Part shown: piece by piece, positions 36,493 to 48,817 of the stretch
How positions within the stretch are numbered: the stretch's first letter is position 1
How the letters are laid out: each line of letters opens with the position of its first letter
Assembly (NCBI GenBank): GCA_030549495.1
Contig: JAUIRK010000894.1
Span: forward strand, 434,001-498,000
Source of the DNA: Nectonema munidae
Lineage: Eukaryota; Nematomorpha; Nectonematoida; Nectonematidae
Reading direction: 5' to 3'
Length of the DNA: 64,000 nt
Position numbers and translations under genes: made by a program
Notes under the pieces: generated by a model
Database searches by the model: none
The model's input: the letters and a program-made list of their open reading frames with translations, nothing else
Told to the model about the DNA's origin: nothing

Positions 36493-37850
36493 CTTCAAAA
36501 TGGCACTACGCAAGTTCAAATTGTCATTAAGCAAATTATAAATTAGTTAAAATTTTAAATTATGTAAAAGAGAAGCTTTTTCTTCTCTTATATTTAGCTT
36601 GCATATTATAATTTATTTTTTGTCGATGCCAATTGCCGGCAAATGCCCTAGTGTTGGAAGTTTACTGCGTCTCGATCCGATTATACCCAATTCGATTTCA
36701 CATTGTGATATTGCTTTCATCTGTCGAGATATGGAAGAAAATTCTACTGTTGGATGCGATACAAACAACTAAAAAAATGTCAAACCTTTTTGCTAAGGTT
36801 TATTTGAACTTTTTGCCATTCTATTTTATCTTTGCCATTCTATTTTGTCTTTTTGAAATTCTAGCAAATAATCACGTGTCTTTTTCGAAATAATATTCAG
36901 AGTCTGTTGAAAAGATATTGCTAAATTAAAGTGTGAAAATTTTGTAATTAAAAAAGGTGAAAGAAAAGTAAAAAAATAAAATAATAAAAATGTAATTGCT
37001 AAATCTTTATGCAACATATTTAGAAAATTTTAACTGAAAAAAAATAAAAATTAAAAAAAAAAAGAAGTTTAAATAAAAATGAAACATCGCATTACAATAT
37101 AAACTTGCGAAAAGACAAAATAGAATTGCAAAAATACAAAATAGATTGCAAAAAGATAAAATAGACCTCTAAATCGTATATATGAAAAATGGGTGTGAAT
37201 TTTTACCGAAATAAAGCGAAATCAACTGAAATTTTTTCACAACTTTTCGAAATATTTTTTTGAACAAATTAAAATTAAGTTGATATATTTCAATGTCTTT
37301 AACTATTTAAAAAAACGAGCGAAAACTAAACTTGTCAACATTTTTTGGAACATATTAAAAAGTAAAGCAATGCATTACAATGTTTTCAACTATTTAGATG
37401 AAAAAATTCTTTTTTTTTAAATTCTTTTTTTTTTTAATTTTTTTAAATAATTTTTTTTAATTCGTTAGAAATAAGTAAAATTTCAAAAAGTTTTGATGAG
37501 ATTTGGATTTATTTTGGTTAAAAGTGACACATTGAAAAGTTAATAACTATAGCAATGCTACGAAGTTTTAAGATGAAAAAACATTTGTCTCCATGTGTCG
37601 TGTTGAATCTTGCAAAAGTTTCTGAATAATATAAAATATTTTTCTTTTCTTAGATATAAGAGTTATAACATTACTACCTTTTAATCCGTAGGTCCTAGAC
37701 AAGTGCTTCTCAAGGCTCTGAATGCTGCACGAAACCCTAAACCGCTTGTTTTTCTGCCCACATAGCAAAGTTGCAGAAAAAATAAGTTAAAAATATCATA
37801 TTAAAACAGTCAAAAGTTGGCATTATTTATGAATAATATTATTTATTAAT
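36493..37850. other. Non-coding, AT-rich, with an inverted-repeat block
   Basis: No gene. 'gccattctattttgtcttttt' near 36835-36855 is mirrored by 'aaaagacaaaatagaattgca' near 37113-37136, with short reiterated variants of the same string on both sides. This suggests an AT-rich MITE of about 350 bp (36810-37170). No target duplication was established. Confidence 0.45.
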
Positions 37851-37854
37851 TTTT

Positions 37855-38370
37855 GATTGGTGATAAATATATCTAATAAAATATCACCTTCAAATTTTAC
37901 ATTAAATGTATGTTTTTATACTAAACCAGCAAACATGTTTTTATTTATAGAATCAGGTTTTGCATTTAGAGTTTGATAATATCTATAAGTGTCAATCAAA
38001 TTTGAGGTTTACGTCTAAAAATCGTCTCCAAAAAATATTCACTCAAATTTTACATGAAATATAGGCACTTTATACCAAATCGACCATTCGAATTTCATTT
38101 CTGGACTCAGATCTTGCATTTAAAATTTTTAAATATCTGACAGTGGCAGCCAAATTTGTGATTTGCGCCTGAAACCTATCTCAAAAAATAATCTCTAATG
38201 AAATTTATATTTTTATACAAAATCAAACGTGTTCGTTTTATTTCTAGATCCAGTTTTTGTGTTTAAAGTTTGAAAATATCTAGAAGCGGCAATCAAATTT
38301 CGGGTTTACGTCTGAAAACTGTCTTCAAATATATTCATCCGAATTTTATATGAAATAAATGTTTCTAAAT
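37855..38370 (+). mobile_element. TTAA-element fragment, first-array piece (copy 3)
   Basis: Contains about three to four ~150-bp units of the first array type (ttttacatgaaatat...accaaatcgaccat...tttcatttctggactca...gtcaatcaaatttg). It lacks both termini. Confidence 0.7.
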
Positions 38371-39258
38371 TCAGTAATTCGAAATGTTTTTATTTCAAAA
38401 TTAAGTACATTCCAAAAATATTCTTCTTACTTTTTAATAAATTTCCAGAGACAACAAAATTAAAAAGTAAAAATTTTGAAAATATATTTTATAAATTGGA
38501 GATCATTAGAAATCTATATTTGAGATGAATTATTCTAAGTCAAATTTATGTGACAGTTAACTACTGCAAACTTACACATATGTGAAAGTAATTATCTTAG
38601 AAAGTAGTAAAGATGTAGCGGATATCCGCTTCCACAAAAAATTTTACATCAAAGATAGATCTAGTGTACTTATAGTTAGCTTCTTGAGGTAACATTTAAC
38701 AGTTTGATATTCATTATAATAACAAACTATATATAACATAGAGATCATCAAAAAGTGAGTATTGCCATTAAACACAATGCTTTTTACACGATTTGTCTCT
38801 CCATTGTTTCTATGTCAACACGAAGCACACTTTAACCTATAAGAAAGTATCAAATAAAATACAGAGGAATAATCTCTGTAGATGGTAGAAATATGCAATT
38901 GAGTATAGAAAATGAAAATACATCGATGGTTATCACGAATCTTCTCTTGAAGTTTGGGAAGATATCAAAACATGTGACAGATCAGTTTTTCAAAAACCAA
39001 TACAGCAATTTGGTTAACATTTATCAACAGAAAAATGATTCCAAGGATTTTATCCTTTAAGAATCTCAATCAAGTGAAATTTAAATTCCCCGATGTTTAG
39101 CGTGTTTTGAACTTTAAGTGAATCAAACACTCGTGTACTTATGCCCTAAAAAATATATAAATTTTCATTCCTTACTGAGCAACATGAAGAATAACTTTTT
39201 TCCCTAGCGACTGAATGAGGCGAAATATCACATCTTGATTAAGTATTTGTGTTTCATC
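38371..39258. other. Non-coding stretch
   Basis: AT-rich sequence with no supportable gene, terminal repeat or RNA gene. Confidence 0.45.
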
Positions 39259-39725
39259 CAGGGCGTATCAAGAGATCGTGGCGCCCCGGGGCAAAGGTCC
39301 TGAATCCCCTCACCCCTTGCTCTTTCTTTTCTCACTCATCCCCACCCCATTCTGGCTTAAAAGAGATTTAGGAAAAAAATACTCACATTTTGATTAAGCC
39401 ACATAATTCAGATATATACTGACCGAGTCGAAGAAAGTCTCCATTAGATGCTCATTTTTCGTGTTTTAGCAGCAGCAAAATTATTATTATCAATGACTTC
39501 GTCAAAATCAACACCATCGAAAACTTCTTTCTCAATGCTCATAAGAACTTGGAGCGACTCCAAGAGACTTTGGAAGCGAGCTTGCCCCATAGTGCTCCTT
39601 AGGTAGGACTTAACAAGTTTTAGTTTGCTGATTGACCTTTCACAGGATGCAATAGAAGTTCTAATTGTCAGCATGATTCTCAGAGCCACTTGTAGATTTG
39701 GACAGAGTCCTGAGTGCGTCCTTGC
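39259..39725 (-). pseudogene. hAT transposase C-terminal fragment with 3' terminus
   Basis: On the minus strand CPNLQVALRIMLTIRTSIAS, then CERSISKLKLVKSYLRSTM (39600-39720), is the dimerisation segment at the C-terminus of hAT transposases of the TTF/ZMYM type. It is followed by a DFDEVID...FAAAKTRKMS tail. The GC-rich string cagggcgtatcaagagatcgtggcgcc at 39259 resembles a hAT terminus and would be the 3' end of the element. Everything upstream of the dimerisation segment is missing or unrecognisable, so this is a 5'-truncated relic. It differs in sequence from the hAT at 55.3-57.8 kb. Confidence 0.7.
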
Positions 39726-39989
39726 TGCTAGGGTAACAGCTAGCTGCCGGTTATGCGTCCTTGTTGCTAGGGCAACATAGAACCTGGAAGTTTATCCCAG
39801 CTACATTACTCTTCTTGAAGTTTCCTCAGTTGTCTCATCATGCCAAGCTGCTCTCAAATTCCTATCGAACATATTTTACAGACGATGCATAAGAGCCAGT
39901 GGCGTAGCCAGAGCGAAGTACATGGGGGGGGGGGGGCCCAAAAAAAAAGTTTTATTGAAAAATCTGAATCACCCTGATTAAGTTTTTAA

Positions 39990-40503
39990 CCCTATCAGTG
40001 ACGGGGGGGGGGGGTATTTTTGGCCCCCCCCCCCCCCTCAAATAAAATTTCTATTGTACCAAATTGGCTACATCTTTTGCTACCATACTTCGTGACATTT
40101 CCTAAAATTGATAGCTGCATCTGTTGATACCATTTTCATGGCAGTTGAATGACCTTTTCATGTATAAATCTGTCAATCAAAATCAAAAGTTAAACTTTTT
40201 CAGCAAAATTCTGACAGTATCTCTAGTTAAGCGTATAACCTTGGTTCTATATTATATACTCGTTTGAAAATTTATAAATATATACAGTTTTGAACACATA
40301 ACAGTTTATAGTTTAAATTTTTTCAAAATCATGGTTACTTTTTGGGAAATGTCAATCAAATTTTTATTGATGAGAAATATATCTAATAAAATATACCTTC
40401 AAGTTTTACATGAAATATATTTTTTTATATCAAATTGGGCATACTGATTTCATTTTTGGACTTATTTTTGGAATTTAGAAATTTAAAATACCCATAAGTG
40501 TGT
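39990..40503 (+). mobile_element. TTAA-element fragment, 5' end (copy 4)
   Basis: TTAA at 39986-39989 is followed by CCCTATCAGTGACGGG, then a G run and a C run (about 40003-40037) that can pair. The shared head (cctaaaattgatagctgcatc...gttgaatgaccttttcatg) and the beginning of the first array follow. It ends near 40503 without a second terminus. The TTAA sits just right of a 'ccagtggcgtagccag' string with another G/C run, possibly the end of an older element. Confidence 0.75.
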
Positions 40504-40997
40504 AACAAACTGATCCTTAAAATGTAAAAGTATTCTTTTTTTCTTTTGGCTAACTTAAAATATGAATACTTTGATTTCGTCGATAACTTGAAGTTTTTGT
40601 CAATCACTCTAAAATTCAAATTTTTCAATATTTTACGTAGTAATGTTGGAGAATTCTAGTATGTCCTGTACCCACAGTATATTGGGTAAATTTCCACCAA
40701 TGAAATAATAGATAATTGAATGACATCAAAGATGAAAATATAGCTGTGAGCTTGAACTGTAAGCTCAAGCATATTTACGTTCACATGTACGCTTCAAGTT
40801 GTTCTACAAGTTTGCAATTGAATTTTGCATAAACCCAATTTGATTTGATGAATTTTTCATAATCCATTGTCAAATACATTTTTAAGAGTGCGCTCTACAA
40901 AAATGAAATGAAATCTTGAATTCCATAAAGTCATTTTTTAGAAATTTGATTAAACATTTTTATCCATTACAAAACGGCGTTTTGATTTTTGGGCGTT

Positions 40998-42370
40998 TTG
41001 ACACGAATTCGTTTATAATCATAAATTAAGAGCACTGATTTGTGCAAATGGAGCTCGTGTATAGAAACCATGCATATTTCCTTTCTCTCATAACATTATA
41101 TAGGGAAAGTCTTTGGTGTTGGAGAGCCTTATTCAAATATCACACAGTCTGATGCCAGAAGGGAAAGAGAATGCGAAATTTTATGAAAGTAAACACGACA
41201 CAGACGGCGAACAAAACTGCAGATAGGAGAATTCATCCTCCCTTCTGCATAGAAGAGGTGGTGTTTTGCAATAAGCGAGTGGACAGACAGACATCTTTCT
41301 CTAGACGCGCAGGTGATGTGACGCTGATTTCTCACTGCCTCCATTGCAACAACGAGACTTTGTTTACTCTCCAGTCCCATGTTTCCTGGCTTGCTTAGCT
41401 GACGAGAAACTAATTTTATGAGGTTTTGACTCACGCACGTTTGTCTAGACCAGACATAGAGTGAGATGCATCACATATAGGATTCAATTCGACCATTGAA
41501 TGAATGCAAACGAAATGTTTTTAATTTAGTTCACATTTTTAAATTTTGATTAAAATGTACTCTAAAACGTCGTTTAGTGAAAATCTCAAATTACTGAAGG
41601 CAAGGAGATGGACTTCGATCGGAATTTTTGAGCTGAATCCAACATCGTGAAGCTTTGGTGTCGGAGATAGCTCTCAGAGATTGACTTTAATTTCAAAAAT
41701 AAATAAATATTAAAAATACTCGTATATTGATACGCATTATTTTAAATTTTAACATGAAACTTGCGTTCCAAAATATTACTCTGCATTCATAAAAATAAAT
41801 CCTGTTTTAAAAATGAGCTCTTCGACATTTGTACGTTCAATACGCGAATGAAGTTTAGATTTATTTGGATAAAAAGTGAACAAGCATCAAATCAGTAATT
41901 CGATCGACACTTTCAAATATTTTTAAAAGTTTTTTTTCGCTTCATTTGGCTGAAAATCAGTTTACAAGTGTAGGAAAATAAACACACAAAGGCAGGTATA
42001 AAATTGCACATTTTCATTTTGTGAATAGCATTTCAACTTCAATTGAAATAATTTAAAGTTTTAAGTAAAATTTTTTTTATCTTTACGTTCAACTTGGAAA
42101 TTTTTATTTATAATCATTTCAATTTGCAATATTTGTATTTTGATTGGTTATAAAATTGCTTGATTTTTATAAAGAAAATGGTAGATATTGCATTACAAAT
42201 TTAAAGCAGAGAAAGGGTGTAATGACTGTAAAAAATGAGTAGTGCTAAGTTTCCACACCATTTTGTTTATCTGTCAATGAGGAGTGGGCAAACCACGGCC
42301 CGTGGGCCAAATTGCTCCCTTGAGGATTTTTTAAAGCGCCCTCAGACCTATATACTCGTATGGAAAAAAT
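40998..42370 (-). repeat. Right arm of the 1.37-kb inverted repeat
   Basis: Reverse-complement partner of 32973-34345. Small indels occur (for example at the inner edge, 'cgaattcgtg' against 'cgcgcttattcgtg'). The outer edge again ends within about 90 bp of a hAT-like terminus (ggagtgggcaaaccacggcc). The arms enclose about 6.65 kb that includes the first GGACT-like gene. Confidence 0.85.
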
Positions 42371-43309
42371 CGAAAATATTTTCACTTGCTATATAGTATA
42401 ATCCTATAATTAGAAAAAGTCAATCATTTATCTATAAAATATAGTAAGCTAAGAGATAGACCACTCTATACTTCCTTTTCTTGGTAAAATTTGGTAGGGA
42501 AAACATGTCTAATTAATCTTACAAACAAAAAACAAAAATAAATCATATGTAGTCTCTCTAACTAGAAGCATCTCCCTAATTTTGTAAGCCAAGTGAACCT
42601 TCACGATTGATTTTCTTTGGGTGTTATAGACAAAATTTACACTGGTTCAAAAGTTAGTATTTGTGATCTTCCAGCTGATGTTGATTCTTGAGATTTTTCA
42701 CCCATTACCCTAAATTTCGCCCAACTGTGATGTCCGTTTTTATATAAAGTTTCAATAAGGTGTGCACTGAGAACGCTACAATAAAATTTTTAATTCTTTT
42801 CTTTGAATAAACCTCATGAACGATGTCTTTTTTCAATTGTGGTTCTCATATTTTACTCCACTGCCAACATTTGTAGATAGAGAGCACGACACGAGATTTC
42901 GTTGACAAATCTAAAACTTACAATTTTCATAATTGTATATACATTAGTTTTAATTTGACCATTTGTAATAATTTAGGCTCTTTTGATAACTATTTCAGAT
43001 TATGGTAAGATTTAACATTTGTTGCCCATGGAATTTCATTTTGTCGAGGAAATCTATCATTTATTTTGAGGAATAAAAAAGTTTAAATTTTTGAAGTTTA
43101 ACATCTTCATTAAAATTATATTTCCATAACATTTTATAAAATTAAAAATGGAAAAAATAAAATTTTATTAAAAACAAAATTTCCATTAAAAATTAAAATT
43201 TTGCAAAACTTATAAAATACTTCTCAGGTTCAAGTTAAGAAATCAAAAAAATAAACTTTTTTTAGGCATAAAATAAATTTTGAAAAATGGGAACTTTTGC
43301 CAACTGTTG
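42371..43309. other. Non-coding stretch
   Basis: AT-rich, no supportable gene or repeat terminus. Confidence 0.45.
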
Positions 43310-43906
43310 ATCCCTGAGTGAATTGACTCAAATAAGAAGTGAATAGTTCATCTGATGTTGCAAATTGACGGCGCAGCTTTCTTTTCAACCTCATCCACAA
43401 ATTTTCAATGTTTTGAATTTCTGGGTTTTGGGGATTAAAAAATTTTCTTGGTGTATGACTTTCTAGTGATCATAGACACCATTGTGAATAGTCTCAACCT
43501 TGTTGTAGGAAGACTATCGATCACTTACAAAGATTATTCTTGGTAAGACAAAATTTGAGATGATACCATTTAAAGTACATTGCGTTCTGAGAAACTCTTT
43601 CGATACTTAACATCAAATAAACTTTTTTATAACGTTCTCTTATCAAATTTCCTGTGGAAAAATTTCTAAAATGATTTGGGTGCCGTTTTCATCAAAACTC
43701 CCAATGCTTTACGGATAAAGCTCAAGCCATTTTCTGCACAAATGGGCCCAATCTACTCCTGTATGCGAACTTGATGACTGAATGTTTACTTCAAACAAAA
43801 TTGCTTGCAAAATATAAATAAAAAACAAAATGGTTGTTAAATTCATTTTACTATTTTTATAAAAGAAATTGAATCTAGCGCTTTTTTTCGAATCCCATAC
43901 TGCCAA
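43310..43906 (-). pseudogene. Merlin/ISXO2-like transposase remnant
   Basis: Minus-strand pieces read NSKMNLTTILFFIYILQAIL and then SSSHTGVDWAHLCRKWLE (43710-43860). This resembles the 'S.l....il..f......TV.dW...R.' part that precedes the catalytic core in Merlin/ISXO2-like (IS1595-type) transposases. Near 43320-43440 one reads NPQNPEIQNIENLWMRLKRK followed by LRRQF, resembling the C-terminal 'HTQ.IE..W...K' block with the last catalytic E. Between these the frame is broken and the two D motifs are not visible. Identification rests on two motifs and their order. Confidence 0.5.
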
Positions 43907-45555
43907 TGTTAAACATTTTGCGAGTCTTTTCTTAGGATTAATGAAGAAGAAGGAGATTTATCATTATTAAAAATGGAGAAGCAAAAAAAGGTTCATTATC
44001 AAATTTATCCATAAAATAAGACATACACGTTTGAGGGTTTACTTTGCACAAGGAAGGTTTCATAAGGCAGGCATTCGCTTAGAAAAAATGTCCTTTTAAA
44101 AATAAAAAATACTGCAAGAAAGATCACAGAAAATTAACTGACATAATAAATCAAATCTATGTTATAAGTACAAACAAATAAATATTTTACTGAATAGAGG
44201 TAATGTAGGTATCCATACTTTTTACATTAGTACATCCAAATAATTAATAAAAAAAATGGAAAAAAATATGATGAATGAGTATATAAAGACGCTTTACAAT
44301 ATAGCTATCGTTGATCATGTGTATACTAAGATTTTTCAGCGCTACAACAAACTTGTATTTTTCAATAAGGCTCTCTTTTAGTTTTTTTTTTGAATACACC
44401 AATTCTGTTGTAGAAGAATAAAGCCTCACTCATACAGTTATTCCAAGTATATGCGAGTTTGTAATTCAAATTTGGCTTAGCAAGGTTTTGAGAACCCCAA
44501 ATACTCGAGAAATTTTTGTGTTAATAAATCAAATAATCTATAAAAAAATTGAGCCTATCATAGATTCTATGAAAGTTAAAGCTATATAATAATCATTCAA
44601 AAATATTTATCCAATCAGATCAAAGAGTTTGCATACTCCTTCTTCTAGTGAAAAAAAGACATAACTTTTTGAAACCTAGACAAGATTGAACATTGACAAG
44701 ATGAATCTTGTTTTTATCTCACAAATTCTTTTAAGTGAGTGATATTGCAGACGTTCATAACATTAGAAAAAATGTTAATGATTATTATTATGTTGGCCTT
44801 TCAATGAAGTGATATCGTAATACGGGGAAAATTATTAATATATAAAGACGAAGAACATGCTTAAAGCTTTGATATTAATTCAAGGAGACATTGATTTCAA
44901 TAAAACTACATCTTAAGGACCAAGAAAGGAAAAATTAATCGAGTTTTAGCATTAACATTTCAAATATTAATTGTCATTATAATAACTTCATCAAAATAAA
45001 TATACTTATAGATGGAATACTTGAAAACTAGAACAGCAATGAGCATAAAATAAGTGAGAAAATTGAATATTATTTATTTATTCATAATGAAGAAAATGAA
45101 AAAGAAATTAAAGATAGTATTGAATGAGTTCAATATATATTCCGTAGCAGCTGAATTACACAACTTTAAAAAAAGTGAGTACGAAGCATCAACTAGGTAC
45201 GAAAGGTTTTGCACCGGTATTAAACATATCAGTTTGAATTTTTAAAAACAAATTTGGGTTGGAAAAGAAATTTTGAATTAGATATTTAGGAACTCAACGT
45301 GTTTTGGGATCTTATTTCAAAATTTTGGAATTATATTAGACATCGGTTATAATCTTAAAGATTAAAAATACTGAGTTTATTCAAGACAGAAAGAAAAAGC
45401 TAACACGCCAGTAAAAATCTGGGAGCTTATTTCATTAATAACATAATTGAATTGTTCTTTCTGTATTAAAATTCCAATTATAGAACCTAACTGTATCATT
45501 TCAAATTGGAGAATTCGGATCAAATAACATAAGAAGATTTTACAAAAAAACTAAA
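43907..45555. other. Non-coding stretch
   Basis: AT-rich; no gene, repeat terminus or RNA gene is supported. Confidence 0.5.
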
Positions 45556-45935
45556 TAACTAGTTGCCATATGTCCTAGTGATGGAATCGTATGATAAAAG
45601 TGTTCGATTCCGGCTCTTGGCCAATTCTATCTTCAATCCGATTATGGAAGAATACTGTTTTCTTTCATGTACAGTTGCCAGATGTTTATATTATCAACCC
45701 GGTAAAAATGATATTGGAAAAAGAGAAGAATAAAATGTATTTCTAACAAAAATAATGATTAATAACTTTGAAAGTAAAAGATTAGTAGATTTTCACATTT
45801 GAGGCTAAATTTATTTAAACTCCTTTTTTGACATATAAGATTAGTGAATGAAAAACCGGAATTGTTATAATTCTTCGGGGATTCCACTCTTAAGCGATGG
45901 CAAATCGGGGACATCTGACAACTCTACTTGGATGC
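45556..45935. mobile_element. Putative hAT-like MITE
   Basis: The left end agttgccatatgtcc and the right end ggacatctgacaact are inverted matches at 13 of 15 positions. A third copy of the motif (agttgccagatgt) lies inside at ~45672. The terminus is related in style to that of the 28758 element (gttgccag). No 8-bp duplication is visible. Confidence 0.4.
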
Positions 45936-46204
45936 AATACCGACAACGAAAAAAACCCAATATAAATTAAAACACCAACTAATATTACATTGGGTGTTGT
46001 TGTTTTTAATAAAAAGCGCTTGTTTCAAAATATAAGCATGAGAGAGGATGTGAGATTCCAACCGATCAACTTATGGTATGTCATAGATATGCAGATTTCG
46101 GAGCAAGGGGTCTGAATAAGGTTGTCTAATATCCTCGCTTTGATACGACAAGATCTCAGGTCAGATCGAGCATCAAACCGCCCTTGTTCATAGTTAAATA
46201 CAAG

Positions 46205-48813
46205 ATGAGCAAAATTGGGCTTCTAACTTTTCCTAAAATCGCTAGCTGCATCTTTTGATACCAAATTTCATGGTAGTTGAATGACCCTTTCATGTCAAAA
46301 ACAGTCAATCAAATCAAAATTTTACAGAATTTTTTTTACATTATCTGTAGTTAACCTTAGAACTTAGGTCCTGTATTATGTACTCCCTTGAAAATTTATA
46401 ATTAAACGCATAACACTTTGTCTATTTAATTTTTTTCATAATCATAGCTACTTTTTAGAAAATGTCAATCAAAATTTTGATTGGTGAGAAATATATCTGA
46501 TAAAATATATTTTTTTATATCAAATCGATATATTTTCGATTATTTTCGCATTTAGAGGTTTTAAAATATCTGTGAGTGTCAATTAAATTTGAGGTTTACT
46601 TCCAAAAATGATGTCCAAAAATATTCTCTCTAATTTTACAAGAAATATATGTTTTTATACCAAATCGACCATGCTAGTTTTACTTCTGAAATCAGTTTTT
46701 GCATTTAGGTTTGAAAATATGTGAAAGCATCAATAAAATATGTGGTTTAAGTCTGAAAACTGTTTTCAAAAATATCTCAAATTTTATATGAAATACCAAA
46801 TCAACCATGCAAATTTTATTTATGAACTCAATTTTTGCATTTAGAATTTGAAATTACCTATAAGTATCAATCAAATTTGCAGTTTGCTTTTAAAATTTGT
46901 TTCTAAAAATATTGATTCAAATTTTACATGAAATATATATTTTAATACCAAATCGATCATGCTGGTTTCATTTCTTGACTCAGTTTTGGCATTTAGAGGT
47001 TATAAAATATCTGTCAGTGTCAATTAAATTTGCGGTTTACGTCTGAAAACTATCTCCAAAAATATTCTCTCTAATTTTGCATAAAATATATTTTTATACC
47101 AAAAAAAACCATGCTAGTTTTATTTCTGAAATCAGTTTTTGCATTTCGAAGTTATAAAATGTCTGAAAGTGACAATGAAATGTTCGATTTACATCTAATG
47201 TCTACAGAAATATTTTTTAAATTTAAATAAAATATATGTTTTTATACCAAATGAAAAATGCCGGTCTCATTTTTGGACTCTGCTTTGGCTTTTATGGTTT
47301 TAAAATATCTGAAAGCTTCAATCAGATTTGCGGTTCACTTCTAGATACTGTCTTCCAAAATATTCTCAAAAAAAAATATGTTTCAAATAAAATATCTGCT
47401 TTAATACCAAATCGACTATGCTTATTTCTGTACTCCATTTTGGATAATACGGTTAAAAAAATATCTGGAAGTGGTAATTGAATTACTGATGTATGCCTGA
47501 AAATCAGTTCTGTAAAAAATTTTCAAAAAATCGTTATATATTAGTTATATAGCAAAAATATAATTTTTTTAATTTAGAATAGGTCAGAGTTATCAAAATT
47601 GTCTCAATATGTGAAGATTTAGTCACCATCAAGATATTTTTAATTTTAATTTTATTTGTCCATCTTTTTCCCTTTGCGTGAAAGACAGAGTCTTTTGGAT
47701 GAAGAAAGTGGGCACGTTTTTGTAATTGGACGATGGACATCACGAATGATTCATCATAAAAAAACTGTTGATCTAGGATTGGTTGACAAATATTCAGGCT
47801 GAATATCTCTTCATTTAACCTGATAATAAAATACACGATACTGAAAATAAAAAAAAAAGCCTAAGAAGATTCTTAGCAGAATGCTTTGAGAGAGGAAAAA
47901 ATCTGTTTACAATAAATCTTTAAAAAAAGTTTTTTTCGAAATGAGATTGCAGAAATTAAATTTTTAATTAAAAAAGAGCTACCAAGAAAGGATCGCAATA
48001 GAATAAATAGCAAAATTACATACTTATAAGGCAAAGAATAAATGACGTAGAGATACCAGCAGATAACGAATCTGTTACCAAAACGATTGAAGTCCTATTG
48101 ATATACATCATTTAATGACAAGAGAAATATTTTCAGTGAATTAAATGCCAAAAGTTGGTTTTTAAATAAATTAAGAAAAAATGCAAATAGAATTTATATG
48201 GAATTTTATATATTTGACATGGATTGACAGGTTTGACTGATTTTCATAATAAAGGAATATTATCAGTAAACTCAGTGTACTTGAAAATGGGTATATATAT
48301 GTAAAAAACTTTATATGATTATTTGGATAAAATGCTCCCTTTTGAGGGAAGCTGTCATATATAAATCAATTTTTTGACAAATTTGATTGATTTTCATAAA
48401 AAATGAATATCACCACTGAATTCAGTTACTTGAAAATGGGTATATATGTGTAAAAAACTTTATATAATTATTTAAATACAAAGTTTTTTTGAAATAAGCT
48501 GTCATATATAAATCAATTTTTTGACAAATTTGATTGATTTTCATAAAAAATGAATATCACCACTGAATTCAGTTACTTGAAAATGGGTATATATGTGTAA
48601 AAACCATATATAATTATTTAAATAAAATGTTCCTTTTTGAGATGAAGTGTCAAATATAAATCATTTTTGATTGATTTTGTTAAAAATGGACATCTCCACT
48701 GAATTCAGAATAGTTGAAATATATATATATATATCACATTAAAAATATTTAAAAAGAGGTAGAGACACTTTACGCCCCCAACAGCGGACAAATTTAGCCC
48801 AGCGCCAATAAGG
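46205..48813 (+). mobile_element. Large TTAA element, copy 5, 5' terminus lost
   Basis: It starts inside the shared head (acttttcctaaaatcgctagctgcatc) and runs through the first array (about 46470-47500), the middle segment (47570-48200) and the second array (48210-48700). The 3' end reads cactttacgccccc...agcggacaaattt and the terminus cccagcgccaataagg at 48798-48813, followed by ttga in place of TTAA. It is shorter than the complete copy because both arrays have fewer units. No ORF is supported. Confidence 0.75.
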
Positions 48814-48817
48814 TTGA

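Noticed and set aside
30576-39912. Repeated 'ccagtgRcgtagccag' strings at 30576 and 39896 as ends of one element
   Set aside because: Both are in the same orientation and no inverse partner was found, so they may mark separate, truncated repeats.
45590-45625. Box-B-like gttcgattccgg, possible tRNA
   Set aside because: No box A at the right spacing and no cloverleaf; it lies inside a putative MITE.
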